Assembly: GCF_023702675.1 (NCBI RefSeq)
Contig: NZ_CP098478.1
Span: forward strand, 1,178,001-1,242,000
Length of the DNA: 64,000 nucleotides
Direction: 5' to 3'
DNA from: Acinetobacter sp. C26M
Lineage (GTDB): Bacteria; Pseudomonadota; Gammaproteobacteria; Pseudomonadales; Moraxellaceae
Part shown: positions 1 through 9,678 of the stretch, piece after piece
Position numbering within the stretch: position 1 is the first letter of the stretch
How the letters are laid out: each line of letters opens with the position of its first letter
Made by a program: the position numbers and the translations under genes
The notes under the pieces: generated by a model
Databases searched by the model: none
Seen by the model: the letters and a program-made list of their open reading frames with translations, nothing else
Told to the model about the DNA's origin: nothing

Positions 1-1180
1 CACCAATACACATCGAACACAAGGCATATTGACCTTGGATCTGTTCAAGCTGGTTTAAGGCGGTGGTGACTAGACGCGCACCTGAAGCACCTAAAGGATG
101 ACCCAAGGCAATTGCACCACCATTTGGGTTAATTCGTGCATCATCATCCGCCAAACCCAAATCACGCGTCACTGCTAAAGCCTGTGCCGCAAAGGCTTCA
201 TTCAGTTCAATCACGTCCATCTGAGCTAGAGACAGATTGGCCTGTTTCAGTAATTTCTTGATTGCAGGTGCAGGCGCAAAACCCATAATCCGTGGTTCAA
301 CCCCAACGGTAGTCGCGGCAATGATTTTGGCACGTGGCTTGAGCTGGTATTTTTCTACCGCTTCATCAGAAGCGATTAGCAATGCTGCTGCACCATCATT
401 AATCCCGGAGGCATTACCTGCTGTGACGGTACCTTCGGCTTTCACCACACCCTTGAGTTTAGTCAACGTTTCCAATGTGGTTGATGCACGTGGATGCTCA
501 TCGGTATCCACCATAACTGCATCACCCTTACGCTGTGGAATGCTGACAGGCACGATTTCATTTTTAAAGAAGCCATTTTCTTGCGCCGTTGCCGTACGTT
601 GTTGGCTGTTAAGTGCAAACTGGTCTTGGTCGGCACGATTAATCTTAAATTGTTCCGCCACGTTTTCAGCCGTTTGTGGCATGGTATCTACACCATACAT
701 TTCTTTCAGTTTTGGATTAATAAAACGCCAGCCCATGGTGGTGTCTTCAATCTTTTGGTTACGGCCAAAGGCACTATCTGATTTGCCCATTACATAAGGC
801 GCACGACTCATGCTTTCGACACCACCTGCAATAATTAGGTCAGCTTCATTGGCTTTAATCGCACGTGCCGCCATCGCAATGGCATCTAAAGATGAACCAC
901 ATAAACGGTTCACTGTGGTAGCAGGCACTTGATAAGGTAAACCTGCCAATAGTGCTGACATACGTCCAACGTTGCGATTGTCTTCACCTGCCTGATTGGC
1001 ACAGCCATAGATCACATCATCCACTTGTTGCCAATCGACACTTGGATTGCGTTGCATCAAGGCTTGAATTGGAATAGCTCCCAAGTCATCAGCACGTACA
1101 GGTGCAAGACCACCGGCATAACGACCGAATGGTGTACGGATGGCATCGATGATATAAGCGTTTTTCATGTGTTTTTCCAT
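1..1180 (-). CDS. catF: Beta-ketoadipyl-CoA thiolase CatF/PcaF (3' end outside window)
   Basis: Last step of the beta-ketoadipate pathway: thiolytic cleavage of 3-oxoadipyl-CoA to succinyl-CoA and acetyl-CoA. About 393 residues are visible. They include the N-terminal thiolase signature with the acyl-accepting cysteine ([10 protein letters not shown], about residue 95) and the [10 protein letters not shown] motif. The sequence runs off the window at CSMCIG, just where the second catalytic cysteine lies, so only the last few residues are missing. Two in-frame ATGs exist, at 1180 and 1168; the first sits 10 nt after a GGGAGGG ribosome site, the second gives the usual MKNAYIIDA start. It follows catJ in the same direction but is separated by a palindromic repeat. 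The pca paralogue pcaF encodes the same reaction; the catechol-branch context favours catF. Confidence 0.93.
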   Translation of the reverse strand, partial: MEKHMKNAYIIDAIRTPFGRYAGGLAPVRADDLGAIPIQALMQRNPSVDWQQVDDVIYGCANQAGEDNRNVGRMSALLAGLPYQVPATTVNRLCGSSLDAIAMAARAIKANEADLIIAGGVESMSRAPYVMGKSDSAFGRNQKIEDTTMGWRFINPKLKEMYGVDTMPQTAENVAEQFKINRADQDQFALNSQQRTATAQENGFFKNEIVPVSIPQRKGDAVMVDTDEHPRASTTLETLTKLKGVVKAEGTVTAGNASGINDGAAALLIASDEAVEKYQLKPRAKIIAATTVGVEPRIMGFAPAPAIKKLLKQANLSLAQMDVIELNEAFAAQALAVTRDLGLADDDARINPNGGAIALGHPLGASGARLVTTALNQLEQIQGQYALCSMCIG

Positions 1181-1187
1181 TATCTAA

Positions 1188-1256
1188 AATCCCTCCCAAC
1201 CTCCCTTTAATAAAGGGAGGAGTTCCCCTCTTTTTAAAGAGGGGTTAGGGGAGATT
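1188..1256. repeat. REP-like double palindrome between catJ and catF
   Basis: Two adjacent near-perfect hairpins are visible: 1200-1220 (10-bp arms built on CCTCCCTTTA) and 1225-1244 (9-bp arms CCCCTCTTT/AAAGAGGGG). The outer flanks (AATCCCTCCC and GGGGAGATT) are also roughly complementary, so the whole 69-bp block could fold as one long imperfect hairpin. It resembles repetitive extragenic palindromes. I see no second copy in this window. Read on the minus strand, its edge supplies the GGGAGGG that serves catF. Confidence 0.6.
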
Positions 1257-1258
1257 CA

Positions 1259-1912
1259 TTATCCTTGTGTCGCATCAATCAATTGAGCACCCGTCAATGC
1301 CTGTAACTCATCAAAGCTCAGACCATCCACTTTCTCAATCACTTTTAAACCTTCTGTGGTCACATCAATCACACACAGATCGGTATAAATACGATCGACA
1401 CATTTCAAGCCTGTGGCTGGATATGAAAGGGTTTCAACAATCTTGGGTTCACCCTGCTTGGTGTTGTGATCGGTGGTGATAAACACTTTCTTGGCACCTA
1501 CCGCCAAATCCATCGCACCACCTACCGCAGGAATTGCATCTGCCGCACCAGTATGCCAGTTGGCTAGATCACCATTGGCTGCTACTTGGAAAGCACCAAG
1601 CACGGCAATATCCAAATGCCCGCCACGCATCATGGCAAAGGAATCGCCATGGTGGAAAAAGCTGCCGCCAGTAAGCATAGTGACGTATTCCTTACCTGCA
1701 TTAATCAACTCAGGATCTTCTTCACCTTTGGCAGGTGGTGGACCGAATGCCAGCAAGCCATTTTCAGAATGTAAGAACACATCTTTATCGGCAGGAAGAT
1801 AATTGGAAATCTTGGTTGGTAGGCCAATGCCTAAATTGACATAAGCACCATCGGGAATATCTTGTGCGACACGTTCAGCAATTTGGTCACGGCTTAGTTT
1901 TTGATAGCTCAT
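1259..1912 (-). CDS. catJ: 3-oxoadipate CoA-transferase subunit B
   Basis: Beta subunit of succinyl-CoA:3-oxoadipate CoA-transferase, which activates beta-ketoadipate for the thiolase. 217 residues, normal for the family. The SENGLLAFGP segment (about residues 49-58) carries the family's catalytic glutamate, and GGAMDLAVGAKKV is the conserved second half motif. It starts 3 bases after the catI stop codon, so the two subunits are translationally coupled. The pca-branch enzyme PcaJ is nearly indistinguishable by sequence; the name follows the cat context. Confidence 0.94.
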   Translation of the reverse strand: MSYQKLSRDQIAERVAQDIPDGAYVNLGIGLPTKISNYLPADKDVFLHSENGLLAFGPPPAKGEEDPELINAGKEYVTMLTGGSFFHHGDSFAMMRGGHLDIAVLGAFQVAANGDLANWHTGAADAIPAVGGAMDLAVGAKKVFITTDHNTKQGEPKIVETLSYPATGLKCVDRIYTDLCVIDVTTEGLKVIEKVDGLSFDELQALTGAQLIDATQG

Positions 1913-1914
1913 GT

Positions 1915-2598
1915 TTATGCTCCTGTACCATTGGCTGCATCGACAGCGACTAGATGCTGTACAAAAATCCCAGGGGTAATGATGTGTTCAGGATCAAGTT
2001 GCCCCAGTTCGACCAGTTCAGAAACTTGAGCAATAGTGACATCCGCAGCCATGGCCATGATTGGGCCAAAGTTACGTGCAGATTTGTTATAAACCAGATT
2101 GCCCCAACGATCACCTTGATGAGCTTTGATCAAGGCAAAGTCGGCTTTAATTGGATACTCAAGTACATAGTCTTTGCCCTCGATATGACGGGTTTCTTTA
2201 CCTTCTGCCAATAAAGTACCAAAGCCAGTTGGCGTGAAGACTGCACCGAGGCCCATACCTGCAGCTTGAATACGGCACGCTAGATTGCCTTGTGGTACCA
2301 GTTCCAGTTCAATTTTGCCAGCATGATACAGTTCATCGAATACCCATGAGTCTGACTGACGAGGGAAAGAACAGATGATCTTACGTACAGCACCTGTTTT
2401 AAGCAGTTTGGCCAAACCATAATCGCCATTACCTGCATTATTATTGACGATGACCAGATCTTTGATCCCGAGTTCGATCAATCCATCAATCAGTTCTGCG
2501 GGTTGTCCTGCGGTGCCAAAGCCACCAATCATGATGGTTGCGCCATCCTTGATCTGTGACAGTGCCTCAGTCAATGTGAGGGTACTTTTATCAATCAT
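1915..2598 (-). CDS. catI: 3-oxoadipate CoA-transferase subunit A
   Basis: Alpha subunit of the beta-ketoadipate CoA-transferase, partner of the downstream gene. 227 residues. The N-terminal GGFGTAGQPAELIDGL glycine-rich motif and the NNAGNGDYGLAKLL segment are typical of class I CoA-transferase alpha chains. It lies 119 bp downstream of catA with a terminator-like hairpin and a second inverted repeat in between, so catIJF may form a partly separate transcript from catBCA. Confidence 0.94.
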   Translation of the reverse strand: MIDKSTLTLTEALSQIKDGATIMIGGFGTAGQPAELIDGLIELGIKDLVIVNNNAGNGDYGLAKLLKTGAVRKIICSFPRQSDSWVFDELYHAGKIELELVPQGNLACRIQAAGMGLGAVFTPTGFGTLLAEGKETRHIEGKDYVLEYPIKADFALIKAHQGDRWGNLVYNKSARNFGPIMAMAADVTIAQVSELVELGQLDPEHIITPGIFVQHLVAVDAANGTGA

Positions 2599-2624
2599 AA
2601 GGCCAACCTTTTATCCATGTTTTC

Positions 2625-2674
2625 AAATTTCTATACATACGAATTACTGTATAAACGGGTATGCATAGAAATTT
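2625..2674. promoter_or_regulatory. Inverted repeat upstream of catI (possible operator)
   Basis: Two 15-bp arms (AAATTTCTATACATA at 2625-2639 and its complement with one mismatch at 2660-2674) flank a 20-bp spacer. Between them lies ATAC-N8-GTAT (2637-2652), one base longer than the ATAC-N7-GTAT element known for CatM/BenM. Position just upstream of catI suggests control of catIJF. Whether a regulator binds is inference. Confidence 0.35.
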
Positions 2675-2704
2675 AAAAACTGTGAGCTAAGGTCTAGCTC
2701 ACAG
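2675..2704 (-). terminator. Rho-independent terminator after catA
   Basis: On the minus strand a perfect 10-bp stem (CTGTGAGCTA with TAGCTCACAG, loop of 5) is followed by five T residues. It sits 14 bases after the catA stop, inside the cat cluster, and should reduce read-through into catI. Confidence 0.7.
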
Positions 2705-2717
2705 TAAATTTGTGGTG

Positions 2718-3638
2718 TTAAGCACCGACACGACGACGGTCAACTTCGGTAGTTGGCGCACCTGTTTTTTCTGCAACCAATTCAACATTAAAGGTAATGT
2801 GTTTGAATGGCTTATTCACACCACGACGAGCAAGTTCAGCTTCATCAGTCACATCAACAGCAGTTGCGACCAAGCCTTCACGTGTTGCAAATGCAAAATC
2901 ATCCCACAGGTATTGATCACCTTCGATATTGAACTGCGTGGTTAATTTGCGATAACCCGGTGCAGACACAAAATAGTGCACATGAGAAGGGCGGTTACCG
3001 TGACGACCGAGTAAGTTCAGCACAGCTTGTGTGGTCCCTTCTGGTGGGCAGCCATAACCCACAGGCATGGTTGTTTGTGCCACATAGTGACCATTGGCAT
3101 CCGACAAAATGGTACGACGTAAGTTAAAGTCAGATTGAGATTTATCAAAGAACGAATAGTTACCTAGGCTGTTAGCATGCCACACTTCAACTTTAGCGCC
3201 TTCGATAATATTGCCTTCAGGATCGGTTACAGTTCCTTCGATGAATAAAGTATCGACTTTGTCCGATTCAGAACCGTCATCCATACGGGCGAAACCGACA
3301 GATTCAGGCGCACCAGCCACATACAATGGACCTTCAATAGTACGTGGTGTACCACCCGTAATACCTGCTTTGGCATCTGCTTCATCGGCACGCAAATCTA
3401 GATAATGCTCTAGACCTAAGCCTGCTGCCAATAAGCCAAGTTCATTGGCTTGGCCTGCATCGGTAAAGTATTCCAGACCTTTCCATAGTTCACTTTGCGA
3501 GATATCTAAATCTTCAATCGCCTGAAAAAGATCACCGAGCAGACGAACCACAATTTGTTGTACACGTGGATTGACTTCACCTGTCGCGGTATCCACATTC
3601 ATTTTTTTAACCAGTGCATCGATTTCTTGACGGTTCAT
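2718..3638 (-). CDS. catA: Catechol 1,2-dioxygenase (intradiol, Fe3+)
   Basis: Cleaves catechol between its hydroxyls to cis,cis-muconate. 306 residues from the ATG at 3638, chosen because a strong AGGAG lies 9 bases upstream; the longer open frame to 3725 has no such site and encodes family-unlike sequence. The non-haem iron ligands are visible as the tyrosines in GNYSFF and PVGYGCPP and the two histidines in RPSHVHYF. The helical N-terminal dimerisation domain precedes the beta-sandwich catalytic domain. It is embedded between catC and catI. In the well-known ADP1 strain catA stands apart from the catBCIJFD operon. Confidence 0.95.
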   Translation of the reverse strand: MNRQEIDALVKKMNVDTATGEVNPRVQQIVVRLLGDLFQAIEDLDISQSELWKGLEYFTDAGQANELGLLAAGLGLEHYLDLRADEADAKAGITGGTPRTIEGPLYVAGAPESVGFARMDDGSESDKVDTLFIEGTVTDPEGNIIEGAKVEVWHANSLGNYSFFDKSQSDFNLRRTILSDANGHYVAQTTMPVGYGCPPEGTTQAVLNLLGRHGNRPSHVHYFVSAPGYRKLTTQFNIEGDQYLWDDFAFATREGLVATAVDVTDEAELARRGVNKPFKHITFNVELVAEKTGAPTTEVDRRRVGA

Positions 3639-3757
3639 ACATAATCTCCTGAAGTATGATAGTTTTTGGTGGCTTGCGAACTTGCTGTTTTGCTGCTTGC
3701 TTGGCTTGCCACATTCCTTGTTCAAATTCTGTTTTTAACTTTATCTGCTATGCGCGT

Positions 3758-4048
3758 TTAGCTGTCATCTTCACGAATGGCTGATGGGTGACGATTCATC
3801 GCCATCACTTCAATATTCATGTAGGGATATAAAGGCAGTCCCTGTAAAATATTGTGCAGTTCCTCATTGCTGTCCACATCAAAGATACTGATGTTTGAGT
3901 ATTGTCCAGTGATGCGCCAGATATGACGCCATTTGCCTTGACGTTGTAAATCTTGTGAATAGGCCTTTTCAACTGCTTTAATTTGATTGGCTTGTTCAAC
4001 TGGCATATCGAGCGGGATATTTACATCCATTCGTACATGAAAAAGCAT
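3758..4048 (-). CDS. catC: Muconolactone delta-isomerase
   Basis: Converts (+)-muconolactone to beta-ketoadipate enol-lactone. 96 residues, the standard length for this small decameric enzyme. It opens with MLFHVRMDVNIP and contains KWRHIWRITGQYSNISIFDV, the family core. It starts 14 bases after catB stops and is clearly co-transcribed with it. A 119-bp gap rich in repeated CTTGC units separates it from catA. Confidence 0.95.
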   Translation of the reverse strand: MLFHVRMDVNIPLDMPVEQANQIKAVEKAYSQDLQRQGKWRHIWRITGQYSNISIFDVDSNEELHNILQGLPLYPYMNIEVMAMNRHPSAIREDDS

Positions 4049-4062
4049 GGCAACTCCTTAAA

Positions 4063-5172
4063 TTATTGACGACGTAAGTTGTCGATTTTGTCTTCATCCA
4101 GTTCAATACCGAGACCTGGGCCAGTTGGAATTTTGAGTTCAAAATTGCCATATTGGAGTGGTGTTTTTAAAATTTCTTCCGTGAGTAGTAGCGGACCAAA
4201 CAGTTCCGTGCCTGCGGCTAAATTGCTAAAAGTAGAGAAGGCATGTGCGGAAGCAATGGTGCCAACAGGACCTTCCAACATGGTGCCACCGTAAAGATCA
4301 ATCCCTGCCAGAGTGGCAATTTTCCCGACCTCACAGGCTTCAATCAGACCACCTGATTGGGCAATTTTTACTGCAAATACTGAGGCAGCATTGCTTTTTG
4401 CTAGTTGATAAGCACTTTGCGGACCCGTTAAAGATTCATCCGCCATAATGGCAATATCGAACTTGCGCGTCAGACGTTGCATGGCTTCAATATTGTGAAT
4501 CGCGCACGGTTGCTCGATCAGATCAACTCCACCGTCCTGAAGCATTTGAATCCCTTTAATCGCATTCAACTCAGACCATGCGCGGTTGACATCGACACGA
4601 ATCGAAACCTCTGCCCCCAAGGCTTGTTTAATCGCCAGTACATGTTCAACATCCTGCTCAACAGGGCGAGAGCCGATCTTGAGCTTGAATACATTGTGGC
4701 GTTTTAACGCAACCATTTTTTCTGCTTCAGCAATGTCCTTTTCAGTATTGCCTGAGGCTAAAACCCAAAGTACAGGAACACTATCACGTAGGCGCCCACC
4801 TAAGACTTCACTGAGCGGTAAACCTAAACGCTGCGCCTGAATATCCAGTAGTGCTGTTTGGATGGCACATTTAGCAAAACGGTTCCCATTGATGTTATTT
4901 TGAATGACCTGTAGTGCTTGAGCCACATTAAAACTGTCCAAGCTTTTTAACAATGGCGAAAAGTAATGTGCGATATTGGTTTTGACACTTTCAGGACTTT
5001 CATCTCCATAACCCAAGCCACCAATGGTCGTTGCTTCCCCCCAACCGATAAAACCATCTTCTGTTGTCACTTTAATGAGGACTAAGGTTTGGGTTTGCAT
5101 GGTTGCAACCGCCATCTTATGTGGACGGATGGTTGGGATCTCGACAAGTAGGGTTTCTATGGATTTATACAT
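4063..5172 (-). CDS. catB: Muconate cycloisomerase
   Basis: Lactonises cis,cis-muconate to muconolactone; an enolase-superfamily, Mn2+-dependent enzyme. 369 residues. The KLKIGSR motif holds the catalytic lysine pair, and RVDVNRAWS, LIEQPCA and IMADESL contain the three metal ligands of the (beta/alpha)7-barrel. First gene of the leftward cat operon, divergent from catM across a 104-bp control region, so expression should need CatM with muconate. Confidence 0.96.
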   Translation of the reverse strand: MYKSIETLLVEIPTIRPHKMAVATMQTQTLVLIKVTTEDGFIGWGEATTIGGLGYGDESPESVKTNIAHYFSPLLKSLDSFNVAQALQVIQNNINGNRFAKCAIQTALLDIQAQRLGLPLSEVLGGRLRDSVPVLWVLASGNTEKDIAEAEKMVALKRHNVFKLKIGSRPVEQDVEHVLAIKQALGAEVSIRVDVNRAWSELNAIKGIQMLQDGGVDLIEQPCAIHNIEAMQRLTRKFDIAIMADESLTGPQSAYQLAKSNAASVFAVKIAQSGGLIEACEVGKIATLAGIDLYGGTMLEGPVGTIASAHAFSTFSNLAAGTELFGPLLLTEEILKTPLQYGNFELKIPTGPGLGIELDEDKIDNLRRQ

Positions 5173-5256
5173 CTTTGGTATTTCTTTCGTCCTAAGCTAT
5201 TTACATACCCTAAATTAATGTAATATCTATAACTAGGCTGAATTTGGTATTTTTAG

Positions 5257-5271
5257 ATACTTAAAAGGTAT
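5257..5271. promoter_or_regulatory. CatM-type operator ATAC-N7-GTAT
   Basis: ATACTTAAAAGGTAT matches the ATAC-N7-GTAT element established for CatM and BenM. It lies in the catB-catM intergenic region, 5 bases before the catM ATG, and overlaps that gene's AAGG ribosome site. A third half site, GTAT at 5247-5250, and a weaker ATAC at 5205-5208 lie on the catB side. Confidence 0.75.
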
Positions 5272-5276
5272 ATTAA

Positions 5277-6194
<918 letters not shown>

Positions 6195-6223
6195 GTTGAT
6201 TGGAATGATTCATGTATTTAGAG

Positions 6224-6247
6224 GCGGTCAAGAAGACCGCTTTTTTA
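6224..6247 (+). terminator. Terminator after catM
   Basis: GCGGTC stem, AAGAA loop, GACCGC, then six T residues, 30 bases past the catM stop. It separates catM from the porin gene. The remaining bases up to the porin are AT-rich; an imperfect GTAT/ATAC palindrome at 6282-6300 is the only other structure noticed. Confidence 0.85.
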
Positions 6248-6484
6248 TTTATCTTTGAAAGGGTCTTACAGAAGACTTTAAAGGTATAACTATATACTTC
6301 ATTATCTATGGAAAATTACATTAACAATTCAAATAATAGGGCATGATCATTATTTGCTCAAATATATCTTTCTGAATTTATGTCAGTTTTAAAGGTATCG
6401 GCAAGCATGGTCTCAGTTGTGAGGGCGGTCTTAACTCTCAGCGTGAATGAATAAGAATTTCAAATACTCAGGAAAGGATTTCCC

Positions 6485-7750
6485 ATGTTAAAACCAGATA
6501 CGCTGTATAAAGCACAGCGCGTAGCCTTATATACACTCTTTGGTTGTCTAAACATCAATGCGGCTTATGCAGATTTTTTCGAAGACAGCGAAAAAAGCAT
6601 TTATCTGCGTAATTTTTACTTGGAACGGGATTTTGAAAATACCAATAAAGATTTAGGCAGTTGGTCTCAGGCGATGACAGGACGCTTTGAATCAGGTTAT
6701 ACCGATACACCGCTTCAAGTTGGTTTGGATCTGGGATTTCAATATGCCCTGCGTTTAACGGATCGCTATGATGAACGTCTGGATACCGTATTTAAATATG
6801 ATCAGCACGAAGGTCGGCAGGAACGTGATTATTTAAAATTAGGCGCGACTTTAAAATTTAAATATCACAATACTGAACTGAAAGTGGGTGAGCTTTTCCC
6901 AAAAACACCGGTACTGTTTATTGATGATTCTCGACAATTGGTCACCACCTACGCAGGCGCAATGCTGGAAAGTAAAGACATTAAAAATTTAAAAGTATCG
7001 GCAGGGCGTTTTACCCATGTGAATGCTCGAGATGATGATGAATATCGAAAATTTACCTTAGGCAACTCGACTGACCCAAACAAAAGAAGTGACGGGTTGA
7101 ATTTCTTGGGGCTTGATTATAATTTTACTCCTCAGTTGACGGGTTCTTATTGGTTTGGGCAGCTTGAAGATATTTACCAACAACAATATTTGAGTGCGGC
7201 CTATACGGAAACAGTCAACAAAAGCAAGCTCAAAGTAGATGCCCGCTACTTTAATTATAAAGAAGATGGGGATGCTTATTTTGGCGATATTGATGTCCAG
7301 TCGATCGGTCTGCAAGCCAGTGTGCAAAATGGACCACATACCATTTTGACGGGTCTGCAAAAGCATATGGGTGAGGACAATATTCCTCTGTTAAATGGTT
7401 ATGTACCACAAGCCTATTTACAGAGTTGGTCAGCAATTGCTTTCTACAAAGCCAAAGAGTTCACTTGGCATGTTTTATATAGTTATGACTTTAAAGAGCA
7501 GGGTATTCCTGGGCTAAAACTGACTTTACGTTATTTAAATGGTAGTGAAATCTATCGGGAAGGCTTTAAAGATAATAAAGAAACTGAGAAGAATGTGATC
7601 GTCAATTACACCGTACCAGAAGGTAAACTAAAAGGTCTCGGTTTTGAATGGCGACATATTCGCGCTGATATTAAATATGGTGCAGGCAATAATCCAGGTA
7701 CAGATTTTGTCGAAAATCGAATCATGACGACGTATACACATAAGTTCTGA
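6485..7750 (+). CDS. OprD-family outer-membrane porin
   Basis: Substrate-selective beta-barrel porin of the OprD/BenP type. 421 residues with a signal peptide ending near NAAYADFFED (about residue 30). Typical OprD features are the DRYDERLDTVFKYD segment, KVGELFPKTPVLFIDDSRQL, and a C-terminal strand ending in aromatic-plus-F (TYTHKF). A strong AGGAAAGGA ribosome site precedes the ATG. Its position beside the catechol genes suggests uptake of an aromatic acid such as benzoate, but the substrate is inferred from context. It could equally be a general OprD-like amino-acid channel. Confidence 0.85.
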   Translation: MLKPDTLYKAQRVALYTLFGCLNINAAYADFFEDSEKSIYLRNFYLERDFENTNKDLGSWSQAMTGRFESGYTDTPLQVGLDLGFQYALRLTDRYDERLDTVFKYDQHEGRQERDYLKLGATLKFKYHNTELKVGELFPKTPVLFIDDSRQLVTTYAGAMLESKDIKNLKVSAGRFTHVNARDDDEYRKFTLGNSTDPNKRSDGLNFLGLDYNFTPQLTGSYWFGQLEDIYQQQYLSAAYTETVNKSKLKVDARYFNYKEDGDAYFGDIDVQSIGLQASVQNGPHTILTGLQKHMGEDNIPLLNGYVPQAYLQSWSAIAFYKAKEFTWHVLYSYDFKEQGIPGLKLTLRYLNGSEIYREGFKDNKETEKNVIVNYTVPEGKLKGLGFEWRHIRADIKYGAGNNPGTDFVENRIMTTYTHKF

Positions 7751-7797
7751 TTTAACATTGTATGAATATCACTTTATTGTATTAGATCTTGTACCTC

Positions 7798-7844
7798 GAC
7801 CCATTTATTCTATCGATATTAGTTAAATAGGTGGGTCTTATTAT
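7798..7844 (+). terminator. Possible terminator after porin
   Basis: A 12-bp stem (7798-7809 with 7826-7837, two G-U pairs, 16-base loop) is followed by TTATTATT. Weak by stem composition but well placed 47 bases past the porin stop. Confidence 0.4.
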
Positions 7845-7998
7845 TATAAAATAGAAACTTTTTATTTAATTGTTCTACGGAATATAGCATTATATTGGTA
7901 GTAGACAATGCTATTACATACGTTGTAGATAAGTTTTTAATAATATGGAATAACCAATTTTAAAATTTAAATAAAAAATACAAGTAATAGGATAATTT

Positions 7999-9678
7999 AT
8001 GAAGAAAAGTAGCTTTATCGTGTTGATCGGAATTTTAATATTAAGCAATGAAATTACACGAGCGAGCTATGATGATGGTCAGGTTATAAATATTCAGAAA
8101 GAAAATAATGTGACTAACTTTAAAGAATTGAATGTGTTAGCAAGACAAGGAGATGTAAAATCTCAGCTTGCTTTAGGAATAATCTATTTAAAAAGACAAG
8201 ATATAACTCAGGATTATTCGCTAGCCTTGTATTGGTTTCGTAAAGCTGTAGAACAAGGCAATGCCAATGCACAATACAACCTCGGGCAGATGTATCGCTT
8301 AGGGCTTGGAATACGTCAAGACGATGATCAAGCTGCTAATTGGTATCTTAAAGCTGCTGAGCAAGGTAATGCTCAAGCGCAAAATAATTTAGGTCTAATG
8401 TATCAACTCGGGCAAGGTGTAAGACAAGATTATTCTCAAGCCTTAAGTTGGTATCGTAAAGCTGTTGAGCAGGGTAATGCTCATGCTCAAAATAATTTGG
8501 GCGTAATGTATCAATTAGGGCAAGGTTTAAGTCAAGACTATTCTCAAGCTGTCAGTTTGTATCTTAAAGCTGCTGAGCAGGGCAACGCCGAAGCGCAAAA
8601 GAATTTAGGCTTAATATATGTTCAGGGACAAGGTACAGCACAGGATTATAAGCAAGCCTTTAACTGGTTTCTTAAGGCTGCTGAACAAGGTGAAACAGTT
8701 GCACAATATAATCTGGGACAAATGTATCGATTGGGGCAGGGTGTTGATAATGATAATGTTCAAGCGGTGAACTGGTACCGTAAAGCTGCTGAGCAAGGCA
8801 ACGCCGAAGCGCAAAATAATTTAGGTTTATTATATGTTCAGGGGCAAGGTACAGCAAAGGATTACAACCAAGCCTTAAACTGGTTTCTTAAGGCTGCTGA
8901 GCAAGGTAATGCAAATGCTCAGAATAACTTAGGCTTGATGTATCGACTAGGGATAGGTGTAAGCCAAGATTATTCTCAAGCCTTAAATTGGTTCAATAAA
9001 GCTGTTGAACAAGATAATGCTGCTGCACAAAATAATTTAGGTTTAATCTATAAACATGGATATGGTGTACGCAAAGATGAAGTTCAAGCCATAAATTGGT
9101 ACCTTAAAGCTGCAGAACAGGGAAATTCAGAAGCACAAAAAAATCTGGGTTTAATATATGCCCAAGGACAAGGGGTAAGTCAGGATTATACCCAAGCCGT
9201 AAGTTGGTTTCTTAAAGCTGCAGAGCAGGGTAATACTGTTGCCCAATACATCTTAGGGTGGATGTATTTTAAAGGAGAGGGTATAACTCAGAATTATACA
9301 AAAGCTTTAAATTGGTTACGTAAAGCTGCTGAAAAAGGTAATGCCGATATGCAATTTCAGCTTGGTATGATTTATCATGAAGCAAATAAGTCCGAAAATA
9401 AAGGTTATGATGTTGAAGCAGTTAAGTGGTGGTTGGCAGCGGCACAACAAAATCACCCAATTGCGCAAAATAATATGGGAATGGCTTATTTAGAGGGAAT
9501 AGGTGTTAGGCCAGATTGTAAACTTGCCTTAAGTTGGTTTCATAAGTCAGCTAATCTAGGAGAGCGCAGAGCAATGTATAACTTGGGTGATTTATATTCT
9601 AAAGGGCTATGTGTAGACCAAAATAAAATTCAGGCTGAGACATGGTACAAAAAATTTAATGAGGCCGTGAAGAACTAA
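7999..9678 (+). CDS. Secreted Sel1-like repeat protein (C-terminal frameshift likely)
   Basis: 559 residues: a signal peptide (MKKSSFIVLIGILILSNEIT, cleavage near the RAS) followed by about 14 tandem 36-residue Sel1 repeats of the form AEQGNAxAQxNLGxMYxxGxGV. Sel1/TPR-like solenoids serve as protein-binding scaffolds in the periplasm or outer membrane; the partner is unknown. Inserting one C after position 9666 would turn EAVKN-stop into EAREELITYDKQV and extend the frame to the stop at 9729-9731, so the native protein was probably about 17 residues longer. The gene stands alone between a porin and an iron-uptake operon. It is AT-rich, with several almost identical internal DNA repeats that could recombine. 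Confidence 0.8.
   Translation: MKKSSFIVLIGILILSNEITRASYDDGQVINIQKENNVTNFKELNVLARQGDVKSQLALGIIYLKRQDITQDYSLALYWFRKAVEQGNANAQYNLGQMYRLGLGIRQDDDQAANWYLKAAEQGNAQAQNNLGLMYQLGQGVRQDYSQALSWYRKAVEQGNAHAQNNLGVMYQLGQGLSQDYSQAVSLYLKAAEQGNAEAQKNLGLIYVQGQGTAQDYKQAFNWFLKAAEQGETVAQYNLGQMYRLGQGVDNDNVQAVNWYRKAAEQGNAEAQNNLGLLYVQGQGTAKDYNQALNWFLKAAEQGNANAQNNLGLMYRLGIGVSQDYSQALNWFNKAVEQDNAAAQNNLGLIYKHGYGVRKDEVQAINWYLKAAEQGNSEAQKNLGLIYAQGQGVSQDYTQAVSWFLKAAEQGNTVAQYILGWMYFKGEGITQNYTKALNWLRKAAEKGNADMQFQLGMIYHEANKSENKGYDVEAVKWWLAAAQQNHPIAQNNMGMAYLEGIGVRPDCKLALSWFHKSANLGERRAMYNLGDLYSKGLCVDQNKIQAETWYKKFNEAVKN

Noticed and set aside
237..797. Rightward 186-codon frame in the thiolase gene
   Set aside because: Antisense shadow of catF, which shows strong thiolase motifs on the other strand.
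3639..3725. N-terminal extension of catA
   Set aside because: The extension lacks a ribosome site and is unlike family sequence; AGGAG precedes the ATG at 3638.
8240..9600. Regular DNA repeats resembling an array
   Set aside because: They are 108-bp coding units of Sel1 repeats without spacers, not CRISPR.
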